Of a stretch of 64,000 bases of DNA, positions 31,191 to 42,357 are shown in pieces (position 1 is the first letter of the stretch; the number at the start of each line of letters is the position of its first letter). The DNA is taken from positions 5,128,805-5,192,804 of the forward strand of contig JAJHZJ010000336.1 in assembly GCA_023548195.1 (NCBI GenBank), in the 5' to 3' direction. The translations under genes and the position numbers were made by a program. The notes under the pieces were generated by a model, which had not been told where the DNA came from, did no database searches, and was given only the letters and a program-made list of their open reading frames with translations. Origin of the DNA: Bettongia penicillata ogilbyi. Its lineage: Eukaryota > Chordata > Mammalia > Diprotodontia > Potoroidae.

Positions 31191-32589
31191 GCAGGGGAAT
31201 GGGAAAGGTCAAAGGACAAATAGAAGCGAAATTCTTAGTGACCTGTAAAGTATAATAAGAATGTCTATGTGTAATAGGAGTCTGGGGCGTGTATGGACCC
31301 TATCACTTTGCTTGGCTGATGCAACCTCTTTACATGGAAGATACTAGGGAGCTTGCTTTTGGGAGAATCATGATGATATAGAAGGCAGATGCCTTGGTGT
31401 GACCACAGTCATGGGTGGACATTCTGTAACTGGTCCTGCTTGGCTAACAACATGTTTGGGAGGAGCTTTTTCCAGTTGGCTACGTGGCCAGAACTGTTGG
31501 CATCTTCAAAATGGTGTGAGTCAGCCTCGGCTGCCTCTGCTTCATTCACTCCTTGGCTTCATTCAGCGACTCTCCATCATGGCATTGGGGGAGAGACCAT
31601 GTGGGAAGGGGGAAACCTTAAGTCCTTTTCTCCTCTGAGATCATAGGATTTGGTTCTTGGTCTTTTTGTACATTCTTTTCTATTCTAGGGGAAGAGAGTG
31701 TAGTCTTCAGCCTCAGCAATTTCAAAAGTTAGGAGAACAAGCCATAGAAATCTGGGTTTTGGAATCCAGACAGGATTTTATAGCCAGTACAGAGTCAATA
31801 TTTTGAGGAGCAAGGGGTGATCTTTGGGAAGGGACTCATTGGAGTCCTACTGCATCTGGACATGACCTGAGTGAGGTATGTAGGAAATGAGCTGAGTTGT
31901 GAGCCTGTTTCCCCTCCACCCACTCATCCCAAATGAAGTACATAGGAGAAATTATATCCCTGAGGCATTGGGGAAAATTCTTTTATATTTTTTCTGCTAT
32001 ATTTTCAAAGTCAATATTCCTTTGGAAAAACTCTCCAAAGTTAATTGATTTAATGGAACTAGGTCCTGGTTACTGAGCCTAAGAATGAGGGGGACATAGC
32101 TGGTGGGGCTTGAGTCAGTGGGAGTAGAGAAGAGTAGTAACACCCCAACCTTTCACATTTATCCCTTGAAACCCTGAGGAGATGTAGCAGGCTGTAGGAG
32201 AGAGTCTAGAGCATGTTACAAATGTCTTCTGCTAGGCCCCTGTTGTTTGGGGTAGGGTATAAGGGGATGACCCTTCCTTGCTTGGGGAGATGCTGTCTCA
32301 GGAGAGGACAATCCTACAGCTTCCTCAACCTCCTAGGTTCTCTTTTAGGGCAACCCCAAGCAGTACTTCTCCTTCCCCAGGCTCCTAGTTATCCCCAAAG
32401 GGTCTCCCGAGAACCTTGGTGCCTTGGTATGGCTGACTGTCCAGGTCTCCACCACACCATCTGTAGCTACTTTCATACTCTAACTTCTAAACTTTGTCCT
32501 CAGCCTGTACAATCTCTTGGCATTCCAGACACAGACTCCACAAATACATCCTCAGACATCCTAGGACTTATACTAGAAACCCTTTCTCT
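31191..32589. other. Unassigned sequence
   Basis: Mixed sequence without a confident repeat or exon. Frames of 79-164 codons at 31389-31646 and 32213-32707 show no domain, and the latter runs into a MIR. Confidence 0.4.
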
Positions 32590-32765
32590 GGAGTTTGAGG
32601 ACCCGCATTCAAATTCTGCCTCTGACAATACCTACTTGACTCTGAGTAAGTCCTTGACCTCGGTGTGCCTTAGTTTCTTCATCTTTAAAATGTGGAGGTT
32701 GGATTAAATGGCCCTTGAGTTTCCTTCCAGCTATAGAGTCACGATCCTGGATGTCCCTTAAAGAC
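32590..32765 (+). repeat. MIR-like SINE, sense
   Basis: Contains 'acccgcattcaaattctgcc', 'ttagtttcttcatctttaaa' and 'ggttggattaaatggccctt'. Confidence 0.75.
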
Positions 32766-32989
32766 AGAGAATACTCACAGATGCAGATGTACAAGACTGC
32801 CCCTGCAACCTCTCACACCCAGTAGGGTCCATGACTCCCTAAGAGTCTGGACCCTCTAAGCAGCCTGGGCACCCCATCTTCCTGTCTATAAGTCTTCCTC
32901 ACCAGAGCCTCAGCTCATCTGCCCTCTCAGCACTAGGGATGATCCCTAACATATAGATGTCATACAATTTGTTACCAAACACTTTGGTG

Positions 32990-33545
32990 TCAATCAAAAA
33001 ACATTTATTAAACACCTACTCTATGCCAGGAGATCACAGGAGCCATCTCTCTCTCTCTCTTTCTCTCTCTCCTCCCTCCATCCCCCCCTCTCTTATTATA
33101 GAAAGATATGTATCTCTATAAATATATAAAAACATGTATCTCTATATAATTCTCTAGACATACATTTATATAACATCTTTATAGAAATATGTCTCTCTAG
33201 ATATATATCTATATTAATATAGACTCACACATATAGGATATACATATATCGCACATTATCTATAAATATAAATATATATACACACGTGCACATGTCCGAG
33301 CAACTGGGAGAGCAGGAATGGATTCCTGTAGAAGATTATGCTTGGGCTGAATATTAAAAGAAATCAATGATTCTAAGAGACAGTAAGGAGGAAATGCATT
33401 CCAGGTATGGGACACAGCCAGTGCAAAAGCATAGTGATGGGAAATGTTATGTCAAGTTTGACAGGACCATAGATTAGGTAAAGGGGAGTAATGTACAATA
33501 AGCCTGGAAAAGTAGACTGGATGCAGCTTGCAAAAGGCTTTGGCT
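32990..33545 (-). repeat. L2 LINE, antisense, with embedded simple repeats
   Basis: Starts with the reversed L2 3' end ('aacatttattaaacacctac'). It is interrupted by TC- and TA-rich simple sequence at 33045-33290, then continues with reversed ORF sequence ('atggattcctgtagaagatt', ccagtgcaaaagcatag). Confidence 0.75.
33045..33290. repeat. (TC)n followed by TA-rich low-complexity DNA
   Basis: CT repeats to about 33095, then an irregular tatata/atctata stretch. Confidence 0.85.
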
Positions 33546-33740
33546 AATCTGGTCTTCAGAATAATCCTGTGTGGGAGGCAGGACAAGGATTATTACTATT
33601 CCTATTTATCAGACAAATGATGCTCAGAGAGGTAAAGTGACTCATTTAAAGTCACAGAGCTAGCTAATGTCATAAGAGAGGTAGAATTTGAATCCAGCTC
33701 ATTTGACTCCAACTCTAATTCTTTCTCTGCTACAAGACGC
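33546..33740 (-). repeat. MIR SINE, antisense
   Basis: Contains 'gatgctcagagaggtaaagt', 'aaagtcacagagctagctaa' and 'gaatttgaatccagctcatt'. Confidence 0.8.
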
Positions 33741-33774
33741 CACCTTCCAAGGTTACACATCTAAGAAATGGTGT

Positions 33775-34020
33775 CATGAGGCATCTAGGAATCTAGGGTA
33801 ACCTGGAGTCGAGATGATTTTGAGTTCAAATACAGCCTCAGACATGTAATATTACCAGTCATTTAACCACTGTCTTTCTCAGTTTTCTTGGCTGTAAAAT
33901 GGGGACAATAACAGCACTGACCACCCAAGGTTAGGTGAGAATGAAAAGAGATACTGTTTGTTGAGTGCTTTGCAAACCTTTAAAGGCTATAGAATGCCAG
34001 CTGTTATTGGCATGAAATCA
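33775..34020 (+). repeat. MIR/CORE SINE, sense
   Basis: Contains gagttcaaatacagcctcag, 'tcagttttcttggctgtaaa', 'aatggggacaataacagcac' and a 'gagtgctttgcaaacctt' tail. Confidence 0.85.
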
Positions 34021-34109
34021 GAAGGAGTTGAGACTCAGGTCTCTGGACTCCCTGTATGCTTGTTGTATGTATGTATGTCTTGGGGGGGCAGCTCAGTGTC
34101 CCACAACCC

Positions 34110-34350
34110 CGCAGACCCACCTCTCTAGTCCCTAGTCAACATCTTGGCCCCCAGCTCCTCAGTACTTATCCCCCTGCCCCTGGCTTTTATCTTTAGCTCC
34201 TTGTCCCCAGTCTCCTCATTCCACAACCCTTTCCCCTTGGCCCCCAAACCCTTGCTCTCCAATCCCCTGCTCTGTAACCTTTCAGACCCTTGTCCCTAGC
34301 TCTCATTCCACACCCCAGAGCCCCTGCATCCACATTTAGCTCCAATTCCT
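34110..34350. repeat. C-rich degenerate minisatellite-like stretch
   Basis: Recurring cccctagctcc/cccagctcctc/cccttgtccc words with irregular spacing. Confidence 0.45.
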
Positions 34351-34437
34351 GACCAAGCTGGGAATGGGGAGGGGATGCCCCTGACCCTGGGGGAAGGCTG
34401 AGGGTGGGGGGGAAGGTGTGAGCCTGTGAGTCTGTGT

Positions 34438-34640
34438 GGAACGGGGGCTGTTTAGATAAACAGATGGCAACAAATGGCATAAAATTATATACCCATAATG
34501 TCAGTTCATAACATTTTGTTCGACATACTTGATTTAATCGCTTAGCTGACGATTGGCTTTTGAGCCCATATGGTGGGGAATGAAGCCTCGGCACCGGCTC
34601 CAATCTGGCTTTTATCGCCATGGCTGGGGGGTGGGTGGGT
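34438..34640 (+). promoter_or_regulatory. Candidate conserved non-coding element
   Basis: Contains gtttagataaacagatggc (forkhead-like TAAACA, GATA and an E-box overlapping), ttatatacccataatgtc, gttcgacatacttgattt, aatcgcttagctgacgatt, gcctcggcaccggctcc and gcttttatcgccatgg. CpGs are retained in AT-rich context, as at 25.9-26.3 kb. The word gcctcggcacc recurs in the 40.0-kb candidate. Confidence 0.55.
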
Positions 34641-35088
34641 GGGGGGAGATGCAGATGGGAAGAGAATGAGCAGTGAGAGGGGGCTGGGGAGGGAGGAAGG
34701 GGGTTAGCCGAGAAAGGAGAGGGCTGGACTCTGGCAGGGATGGGGCCTTGGCCAGAGTGGGACCTCGGCAGCCCTCAGACCGCAGGTGGCTTTGGCTCCT
34801 GCTGACCATAGGCAACCCCATCCCTCCTCATCGGGGCTAACCCCCACTGGCCACTGACACATCCACTAAACTAAGTTCTAATCTGGCTCTGATTCTGCGT
34901 CGGGTCTTAGCCACTCTTCCTCCATGTCCCCATCAAGGTGTCTGCTTGTCTCTGATTCTCCCCACTCGGTGCATTGCTCTCACTTTTGCTAAACAGAATT
35001 ATTTCTATGTGAGTACATGTATGAGAGAAGATGTGGAGAGTGTTTAAGAGTGTGTTTGAGTGGTGGGGGCAGGGGAGGGAGAATGAGA

Positions 35089-35090
<2 letters not shown>
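34641..35090. other. G-rich then unassigned sequence
   Basis: Bases 34625-34740 are G-rich on the plus strand. No gene is seen. Confidence 0.35.

Positions 35091-35120
<30 letters not shown>
35091..35120. repeat. (GT)n microsatellite
   Basis: Fifteen uninterrupted GT dinucleotides. Confidence 0.95.
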
Positions 35121-35122
<2 letters not shown>

Positions 35123-35254
35123 AGGCAGAGTGACCAGGTGATCTCTGAGGTCCTTTCCAGCTTTAACAATCTGTGTCTGACTTTGTGTAGGAGAGTAGGC
35201 ATGTCCAGTGACCGTTTGTGTGACAATGTGTGTATGTACGTGGGGGATGAGAAA

Positions 35255-35366
35255 GAGAGAAGGAGGGAGGGAGAGACGAAGGGTGGTAGAGAATGAGAGA
35301 GAGAAAATGAGAGAGAGAGAGAGAGAGGGAGAGAGAGAGAAAGAGAGAGAGAGAGAGACAGAGAGG

Positions 35367-35412
<46 letters not shown>

Positions 35413-35433
35413 CAGAGAGGGAGAGAGAGAGAC

Positions 35434-35490
<57 letters not shown>

Positions 35491-35570
35491 GAGAGAGAGG
35501 GAGAGGGAGAGAGGGAGAGAGGGGGGGGGAGAGAGAGGGAGAGAGAGAGAGAGAGGGAGAGAGAGAGCTC
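35255..35570. repeat. (GA)n purine tract, about 310 bp
   Basis: GAGA repeats with AAA, GGG and ACA interruptions. The 131-codon Arg/Glu frame (35208-35603) is simple-repeat translation and not a gene. Confidence 0.95.
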
Positions 35571-36095
35571 AGTGTACTCTCACATGCATATGTGATAGAA
35601 TAGTATTATAGGATTTTAATGGCTATACAAAACCTTGGAGGTCCTATGTGTTGGACCAGTAGAGAAGAGGAGGAACTAAGTCATCCAAGATTGACTCTCT
35701 CAGCAGTTTGGTCTGTGGGTTTTCCTGGCCTCTCTGGTCTATGGCTGGCCTGTTCAGTCCATATACTTTCTGTCCTGTTCCAATCTGTGGGTTTTCTTGG
35801 CCTGTTAAACTTACAGTGTCTTTCCAGCAAGGATATCTAAGCTTAACCAACTCAAGTATTGCATGTATGACCAGGTCACCGGAAGGGTCTTCCTCTAAAT
35901 TGCAAATAGATGTAAATCGATAACTCGACCCAGACATGCCTTGGTTGGAGGCACAGAGTATACAGGAGGGAGGATTGAGCTCTGCAGGCTTTAGAGCCCT
36001 CTCTCTTTTTCCTTCCTTCAATTCCCTCCTTCCTTTTCCTTCCTCCCTCCTTCCCCACCCCCAGCAGTTCCAAGCTCCAGCTCCTGTGTCCGGCC
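35571..36095. other. Unassigned sequence with an internal 19-bp imperfect direct repeat
   Basis: ctgtgggttttcctggcct near 35711 recurs as ctgtgggttttcttggcct near 35785. Other sequence is unassigned and the end is pyrimidine-rich. Confidence 0.4.
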
Positions 36096-36099
36096 CTCC

Positions 36100-36250
36100 C
36101 TTCTACTCCCATGCTGGGAGAGTCTGGGCCCCAAATGGTGCCAATAACTCACGTCTCTGCATCATCTACCCCCCGCTGTGATGCTGATGGCTCCAGAAGA
36201 TGGCGGGGAGCCAATCCAGGATGGCAGAGAGTGAGGGTAAGAAGGGCGCT
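36100..36250 (+). promoter_or_regulatory. Candidate CNE or cryptic exon with YY1-like motif
   Basis: agaagatggcggggagcc (36195-36212) contains the YY1-type AAGATGGCGG. An ATG within it opens a frame beginning MAGSQSRMAESEG that meets a good donor-like GAGGGTAAGA near 36231-36240. The frame past that point is low-complexity. No acceptor or partner exon was found, so regulatory sequence is at least as likely as an exon. Confidence 0.3.
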
Positions 36251-37620
36251 GGAAACCAGTTCTTCCCTGGACTTGGAGCTAGGGTGGTCAGTCAATCTAT
36301 CTGCCTGTCTCTATCTGTCTTGGTCACACTCCCTGTCTGTCCTTTATCCCTATATCTTCTGTTGGGCTTCTTGTCTATCTCTGTCTTGTCTCTATATCTC
36401 TGTCTCTGCCTCTACCAGTATCTGTCTGTTTTGTCCTTGTCTCTCTATGTTTCTGAGGAGGGACAAGTTCTGGGTTTGGAAGAGTAAACCCACTGGACAA
36501 CCCTCTCTTCTTGAGGATTCTGCTTTCTACATCCCACAATTCAGTTCCCTTTGACAAAATTTGGGCCTAGTATGTGCTGAGCAGTGTTCTGGAAAGACAG
36601 ATGAAAGACAAAAATGTTATAGTCCATCCATCAAGATGCTTGTATTCTTTGAGAATTTATCAGCTAAAACATAGCCAAGGACAATCCAGTCCCCTATGTA
36701 TCTGCCAATGCCCTGAAAATTGACATTGATGCTGGAAGAGTTCTCCAGTTAGCTATTTTTTTTCACTTAGTGTCTCTCAGACTGGACCACCTCTTATCTT
36801 CCTTTTCCCCTTTCCCCTACTCCTTATCTCAGCCTCCATGGTTAACCCTGCTCTGTAGGTCTTCCCTGAGACTTCCAAGATCAATCTCTGCATTATCTAT
36901 CATTACTTTAGTGTGTGAGATGATAACTATGAACTACTCTTTTCCTGTCCCCCCATTTTCTCTCCTTCACCCTCTGATCACATGGGATGGGGAAATGGAG
37001 GAGCTGAGGGGTGGCTGTCCACTGGACACAAAGTTGTATTCCCTCACCTCAGGCATGGGGGCCCATCCTTTCCCCTTCTGTCTGTCTCTGCCCTGCTCAT
37101 CCTGAGTCTCCAAGGTCGTTTTCCTCCCAGAGGCCTTTGAGGCCCATCCCAGAGGCCTCCATATCACTGTGGTTATGGCAATTACTGTAATCATTGTTCA
37201 CCATGGTCCCTGAATTCACAAATCATTGGGATTGCTGGGCACTGAGGTCACTGGGGACACTTTAGGTCCAGAGTAACATAACCTAAGAGACAGAAGGACA
37301 TCAGAAGCTACCCAGTGCAATCTATGCCTGACCTAGAATCCTCTGGATAACATACCTAATGAGTGGCCAAATGTCCATGTGAAAAAGAGATTAGTTTGTT
37401 CTACTTGGCCCCTAGTAGGAGATGGTTGATCATAGATGGCAGTGGAGAGAAGTTTCAGAAAAGCAGATTTAGGTTTGCAATTGAAGATTCGTAGGAATAC
37501 TATAATGAGTAGTCTAGGGAGGGAGTGGGTTTCTTTTCACTGGTGGTCTTCAGGGAAAAGGAAGTTGGCCATTTATTGGATATTGTTGAAGAAATTATTG
37601 TTCAAGTACAGGTTCAATTT
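36251..37620. other. Unassigned sequence with a short antisense L2 tail
   Basis: An L2-like reversed tail lies around 36565-36665. The rest has no confident feature. Confidence 0.4.
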
Positions 37621-37624
37621 ATTT

Positions 37625-37740
37625 AAGTAAAAGCCCTTATTAAATACCAATTGTGTGCGAGGAACTCCTGGGAAAACAAAAGAGAAACAGTAAAACAGAA
37701 CTTGCCCTCATGGAGTTTATATTCTACTTGACTAAAAAAA
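37625..37740 (-). repeat. L2 3' tail, antisense
   Basis: Contains 'cccttattaaataccaattg' and a reversed 'ccctcatggagtttatattc' block. Confidence 0.7.
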
Positions 37741-37769
37741 AACTTTTTTATGGAGAGTTTAACATGCAG

Positions 37770-37915
37770 GTTTTATCAACCCCATTTTAATAGATGAGGA
37801 AAGTAAGATGATCTCTCTATTATCACACAGTTTGTCAGTGTTATAGGCAAAACTGAAATTCAGGTCTTCTTTATCCAAAGTCCAGCACGTTATTCGTTAT
37901 TGTGTTTTAGGAAAT
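37770..37915 (-). repeat. MIR fragment, antisense
   Basis: Contains 'ccccattttaatagatgagg', 'tatcacacagtttgtcagtg' and 'gaaattcaggtcttctttat'. Confidence 0.7.
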
Positions 37916-38002
37916 CCCACCCGCTAGATGGTCAGATGAGGTGGCTCCTAATTTGGGATTTTGGTCACAAGGACTCTTTTACACATGGGAGCTGTATGTG
38001 TA

Positions 38003-38008
<6 letters not shown>

Positions 38009-38035
<27 letters not shown>
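38009..38035. repeat. (GT)n microsatellite
   Basis: About 13 GT dinucleotides. Confidence 0.9.
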
Positions 38036-38037
<2 letters not shown>

Positions 38038-38041
38038 ACTG

Positions 38042-38275
38042 CATCATAGAGTTGTAGAGATAGAAGGGACATCAAGTCAAATTGTCCTGTCTCTATCATA
38101 CCCAACCAGTGATCATTTCACCTTAGGACAGATCTAATCATTAGGCAGCTTTTTTCTTATGTTAAACCTAAATTTTCCTTTTTTTTGCATTTTTTTCAGT
38201 TCCAATTTTAGTTCTACCTACTGGGACCAAGCAGAAAAAAAATCTAATCGCTCTTGTTTGGAAAAGCTCATAGAA
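38042..38275 (-). repeat. CR1/L3-like LINE, antisense
   Basis: Contains 'atcatagagttgtagagata' and 'gaagggacatcaag', then 'ttatgttaaacctaaatttt' and 'ctgggaccaagcagaaaaaa'. This matches the order of the CR1/L3 3' UTR read backwards. A related fragment is at 54985-55260. Confidence 0.6.
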
Positions 38276-38289
38276 TACCAGAAGATTCC

Positions 38290-38600
38290 TATCATGGAAA
38301 GAGTCAATAAACAATTACTAAGCACCTACTATGTGCCAGGCACTGTGATAAGAAAGGTAAAAGACAATTCTTACCCTCAGGGAGCTCACAATCCAGCTGA
38401 GGAACATAGCACATAAAAAGTAGCTGAAAAGGGGGCATTAAGGGTTCCCTGCATGGGGGCATGAGGAAGTCCTGTGAGGAAGCAGAAGTAGGAAATGATG
38501 AGGTGACTGTCTTAGGGCCCCTCCTTAAATGGTGGAGGATGTGGAAGGAGCTCTCCTTCACTGATTCAATCAGAGGAAGGGAGGAGTCCTAGAGGCAGGT
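38290..38600 (-). repeat. L2 3' end, antisense
   Basis: 'aagcacctactatgtgccag' and 'ctcagggagctcacaatcca' give a clear reversed L2 tail. Beyond 38420 the match is weak. Confidence 0.7.
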
Positions 38601-38975
38601 GCTACTGAGGAACTGTGAGTTTCAGAGTCCATGTCTTTTTGCAGGATGATGGATTTCTGGAGGTCTTGAGCATGTGTTCCATCTTGCCTCCCCTCTCTCC
38701 CCCCACCAAAGAGTCCTTTCTTCTCCAAGCTAGCTACTCACTGTAGTTACTGAGGTGAGTCATTGCAAAGTTATTGTTCACTAGAGTTTTTGTGGTTACT
38801 GGAATGTCACGGGACCAAAATTTAACCCTTTGACTTGCCCCCTAAAGTCCCCCCACAGCTGGGCAGGGAGTGGTGGGGAGCAGGTGAGTGTTCTATAGAA
38901 AGAAAGCAAGAGCCCCACTCTCCTCTTGCTTCTCTCAACAGGCCCCCATCCTGCTTTATGTCATTTGAGCTCAAG
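38601..38975. other. Unassigned sequence
   Basis: No feature recognised. Confidence 0.3.
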
Positions 38976-38979
38976 CAGA

Positions 38980-39205
38980 AGGCAGCATGGGTTAGGGGGA
39001 AGATTTAGAACCAGAAGATATGGGTTCAATTTCAGGCTCTTTCTTTTTCCAGTTCTATGATCTTGGGCAACTCACTTTATTCACTGAACCTCAATTTCCT
39101 CATCTGTAAAATAGAGATGATACCTGCACTACATGCTTTATGGAATTGTTGTGAGGAAACAATCTGACTCAACCAACATTTATTAAGCACCTATTTGGCA
39201 TGACC
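38980..39205 (+). repeat. MIR SINE, sense, abutting an L2 tail
   Basis: Contains tgggttcaatttcaggctc, 'cttgggcaactcactttatt' and 'cctcatctgtaaaatagaga'. It is followed at 39175 by an antisense L2 tail start ('aacatttattaagcacctat'). Confidence 0.8.
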
Positions 39206-39369
39206 CTAGAAGAGTACTGTGTGAAAAATCATAATGCATTTTGATAGTCCTATTTATATGAAAACCCTAGTGGGGAAAGTAGTAGGGACAACCCTAGTGA
39301 GGAGGGGTGGCAAATACTAATCTCCATTTTAAAGGAGGAGGAAACAGGATATATGAGGGGAGATCAATG

Positions 39370-39500
39370 TAGTATGACAGAAAGAGCCTTGGATCTGGAA
39401 CCAGAGGACCTGGATCCGAATCGTGCCTGTGATACTTACTACCTGGGTGATGGGGGCTAGCTGGGTATCTGGGCTTCAGTTTCCTCAGCTTCTGGCTCTA
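39370..39500 (+). repeat. MIR fragment, sense
   Basis: Contains 'ggaaccagaggacctggatc' and 'gggcttcagtttcctcagct'. Confidence 0.65.
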
Positions 39501-39769
39501 AATCTGTGAAATCCAGTTTAAATGGTTCCATGGCTAGTTAGTGTTTGAGGTGGGATTCAGACCCAGGTTTCCAGGTCTAGCATCTCCTACACAAGGCTTT
39601 CTCTCTAAGTACTAAACAAACATGATCCACTAGTATTATTAGAATATTGCATCCAGGCCATGCTGACCACATGGATAGGGCACAGACCATCCAAACTTGA
39701 ACCCAACAGGCATTTCCTTTGGGAATGGAGAGTGACTTTAGGAGAACTAGTCTGGGAGCTCTGGGTCCA

Positions 39770-40000
39770 GGGGGAGAAGGAGGGTGGAGAATGAAGAAAA
39801 CAAGGAGAGGAGAGAAGGAAGAGAAGGGGAGAAAGAGAAATCCTTCTTTTCTTATTCCCTGAACAGGAGAGGCAAGAAGGGGAGAAGAAGAAAAGAGAAG
39901 AGGGAAGACTTCTCTTGGGCTGATCCTTTGCATGAGGGAGAAGAGGAGAAGGAGAGAGGGGGAGAAGGAGAGACCCTGAGAGCTGAGCCTAAAAGGGTGA
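39770..40000. repeat. Purine-rich low-complexity tract
   Basis: GA/GGA-rich with one less skewed section near 39845-39870. The 145- and 81-codon frames here are compositional. Confidence 0.75.
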
Positions 40001-40007
40001 AGAAGAA

Positions 40008-40220
40008 TTTTCATTATGAAGTTAATTAGCTTTGGAGCCTCGGCACCTTTCAGGAGGAGGAATTAGAGGGATTTAATTGCTTTATCAGCCTTGCCTTTGA
40101 TTTTCAGCAATCAGGCCGATTCCATTTAATTTAACTGCCACAGACGAGGAGAAAATTGATGCACTCACCTGCCTCGGAGCAGAAAGCGAGAGTGGGGAAG
40201 AGAGGGAGCGGGGCGCTAGG
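40008..40220 (+). promoter_or_regulatory. Candidate conserved non-coding element
   Basis: Contains gaagttaattagctttgg, agcctcggcacctttcag, gggatttaattgctttatc, gcaatcaggccgattcc, atttaatttaactgccac and gaaaattgatgcactcacc. Dense TAATT words and CpG retention contrast with the purine tract before it and the GT-rich DNA after it. Confidence 0.55.
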
Positions 40221-40299
40221 AAGAGATCAACGAATCCGGTGTCTGTAGATTAATGGAAACCAACAGCATTTGCTCACAATTGGAGATGATGTGTGCCCT

Positions 40300-40580
40300 C
40301 GAGGTGTTTGGAACTGTGTGCCATTGTGTGTGCTGGTTGGGTGTGAATGTGTGTATCCCTGTGTATATATGTGTGTGTGCAGCTCCTGGGAATGTGCGTG
40401 TGGGTATGTTAATGCATGATTGTGTGTGTGACTGTGGGTGTGAATGTGTGAATGTCACCCGAGGGACTATCGGAATGTCAGTGTCTGTAGGATTGAGTGT
40501 GAATGAGAGTGTCCAGGTGTGCGATTGTAAATGTGTCTAAGAGACTGGTGTGCGTGTGTGTGTGTGTGTGTGTGTGTTTG
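40300..40580. repeat. GT-rich degenerate tract ending in (GT)n
   Basis: Similar in style to 12.5-17.8 kb but shorter (gtgtgaatgtgtgtatccc and related words), finishing with pure GT at about 40553-40577. Confidence 0.8.
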
Positions 40581-41335
40581 GGTGATTCTGTGGAACTACA
40601 AAAGGGGGCAGATGATTGAATGTGTAGGGGTCCCTGGAGGGGGCAGACACCTGCAAGAGACTGTGAGGTGGTGGGGCTAGGGGAACTGCTGGTTGAGGAT
40701 TGGGATGGAGAGTTTGTATTCTGGTGGCTTTATCTCTTTGTGGGTGGGATGTTTTGGTTATGGTAACTGGGAGCAGAATGTGTAGAGATCATGGGGTATC
40801 TGCCTTCCAAGCATTAAGGGTGATGCTTACACCCTCAACCTAGTTTTACCCTTTATGAACAGGAAGGCACACCTCATCCAGACCTGCCCTGGGAATTCAG
40901 GCTTAATTTTTCCTCTGGTGTAGCCCAAACTAGCTTAGGATACTGAGGGAGGGATAGGGTTGTGGGAATGGACCCTCTCCATCTCTCCCCTGTCTCTGTC
41001 CCCTGTCTCTCTCAATCATCTTCCCATTTTGGTTGCCATATTTCGCTAAAATTGGAAAAAGTCATCATACTTGAATGTCTGTTCTACTTTTCTCCCAATA
41101 CCCTCTTTACTCTGTTGGTTCCCTATCAGAGTAGAGGGGAGTAACCCCTCAACAAAGAGTCCAGGTTTGGTCCTGGGGAAGGGAGAGAATGGAAGGATCA
41201 GGGTGGGGACTGGATATCCAGGCTTGGGTGGGGGCAACGTGGGAAGCCAGTAATTCTGGTTGGGGAAGGGGGTAATGTCCCTTGACCAGCAGGTTCTGAT
41301 GGCACCTCCCCTCCACCCTCCACCCTAGATGTTTC
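40581..41335. other. Unassigned sequence
   Basis: No confident feature. Confidence 0.35.
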
Positions 41336-41339
41336 CCCA

Positions 41340-41548
41340 TCCTGAGTCCTGAGTTTTCGGCCTCCTGATTAGAAGGTGGAATTAACCTGATTAATGTGAT
41401 GAAGGCAGGTCGGCTCAGCGCGGCCTGATGAGCAGAGATGGATTGGGAGCGAAGGCTCTCAGATGGAGGCACAGTAATTGGTGCGTTTGCTGCTGCCTGC
41501 CTCGCTGACCTCGCTGTTTAGCCCATTAATGATGATGCACAGGCCTCA
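41340..41548 (+). promoter_or_regulatory. Candidate conserved non-coding element
   Basis: Contains gttttcggcctcctgattag, ggaattaacctgattaatg, ggtcggctcagcgcggcc, acagtaattggtgcgtttgc and gcccattaatgatgatgc. Several ATTA/TAAT homeodomain words and CpGs are present. It lies between G-rich flanks and has no coding frame. Confidence 0.55.
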
Positions 41549-42250
41549 CTTTCCAGAGATAATGACAGAGGATCTTGGGGGGAGGTAGAGAGGCTGGGGG
41601 ACCATTCTTGGAGGATGGGGGACCAAGGCCATCAAGAAAGGGGCCATCCCAGGGAAGACCAGGGATGGAAGAAGAAGGGTCAAAGGAAGGGAGAATGAGG
41701 GGCCAGTCCATGTAAGAGGAGCATCTGGTGGGAGGGGTTGGAAAGAAGAGAAGGAGGATGAGAGCTGTGAAGGACAATGCATGAGGGCAAGCAAAGATGG
41801 GTGATGGGCCCAGGAAGGACATGGGGATGAATGTCAGGTCAAGGAGAGTGAAGCATCATAGGATGGGTGAGCTAGTGTTCTGCTCAAAATATGGGGGATG
41901 AGGGACTAATGAAGATGAGGAAACATGAGGATGAGGCGCCAGTGAACAATGAAGGACCTTGGGGAGGAGGAATCATGGAGATGGTTGAGACTAAGAAGAT
42001 CAGGAAGATCCTAGGTGGATGGGGGTGGGGCAGGGAGGAAGATGACAGGTTGGGAAAGATGGGAAGGCAAGAGAAGAAGGGATTGGAGGAAGATAGGGGA
42101 CCAGAAATTGGGGGGGCAAAAGGAGGTACTCAGGAAGGATGGGTAGACAGTGAGAGATTGGGGAGAGGAGGGTGGCTTAGAAGAGAGCAGCTCTGGGATT
42201 CTTTAGATTTGAGGGGTATGGCAATACCCCCAAACCCCAGGCCATGATGT
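41549..42250. repeat. Purine (GGA)-rich degenerate region
   Basis: Recurring ggatgggg/gatgagg/gaagatgg words with T and C depleted on the plus strand. Frames of 82-118 codons on both strands are compositional. Confidence 0.7.
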
Positions 42251-42357
42251 TGTATCATCCTATTTCAACAAAGGACCCAGGGCTTCTCCACTCTGAACTG
42301 TTTATGGTACCACTGGGAATTTGACACTACCTTCCCTCTAAACACAAAGGTTTGCCT

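Noticed and set aside
32213..32707. 164-codon frame as a possible exon
   Set aside because: It runs into a MIR SINE (from about 32590) and has no recognisable domain or codon bias.
35208..35603. 131-codon Arg/Glu-repeat frame
   Set aside because: Translation of (GA)n. No gene evidence.
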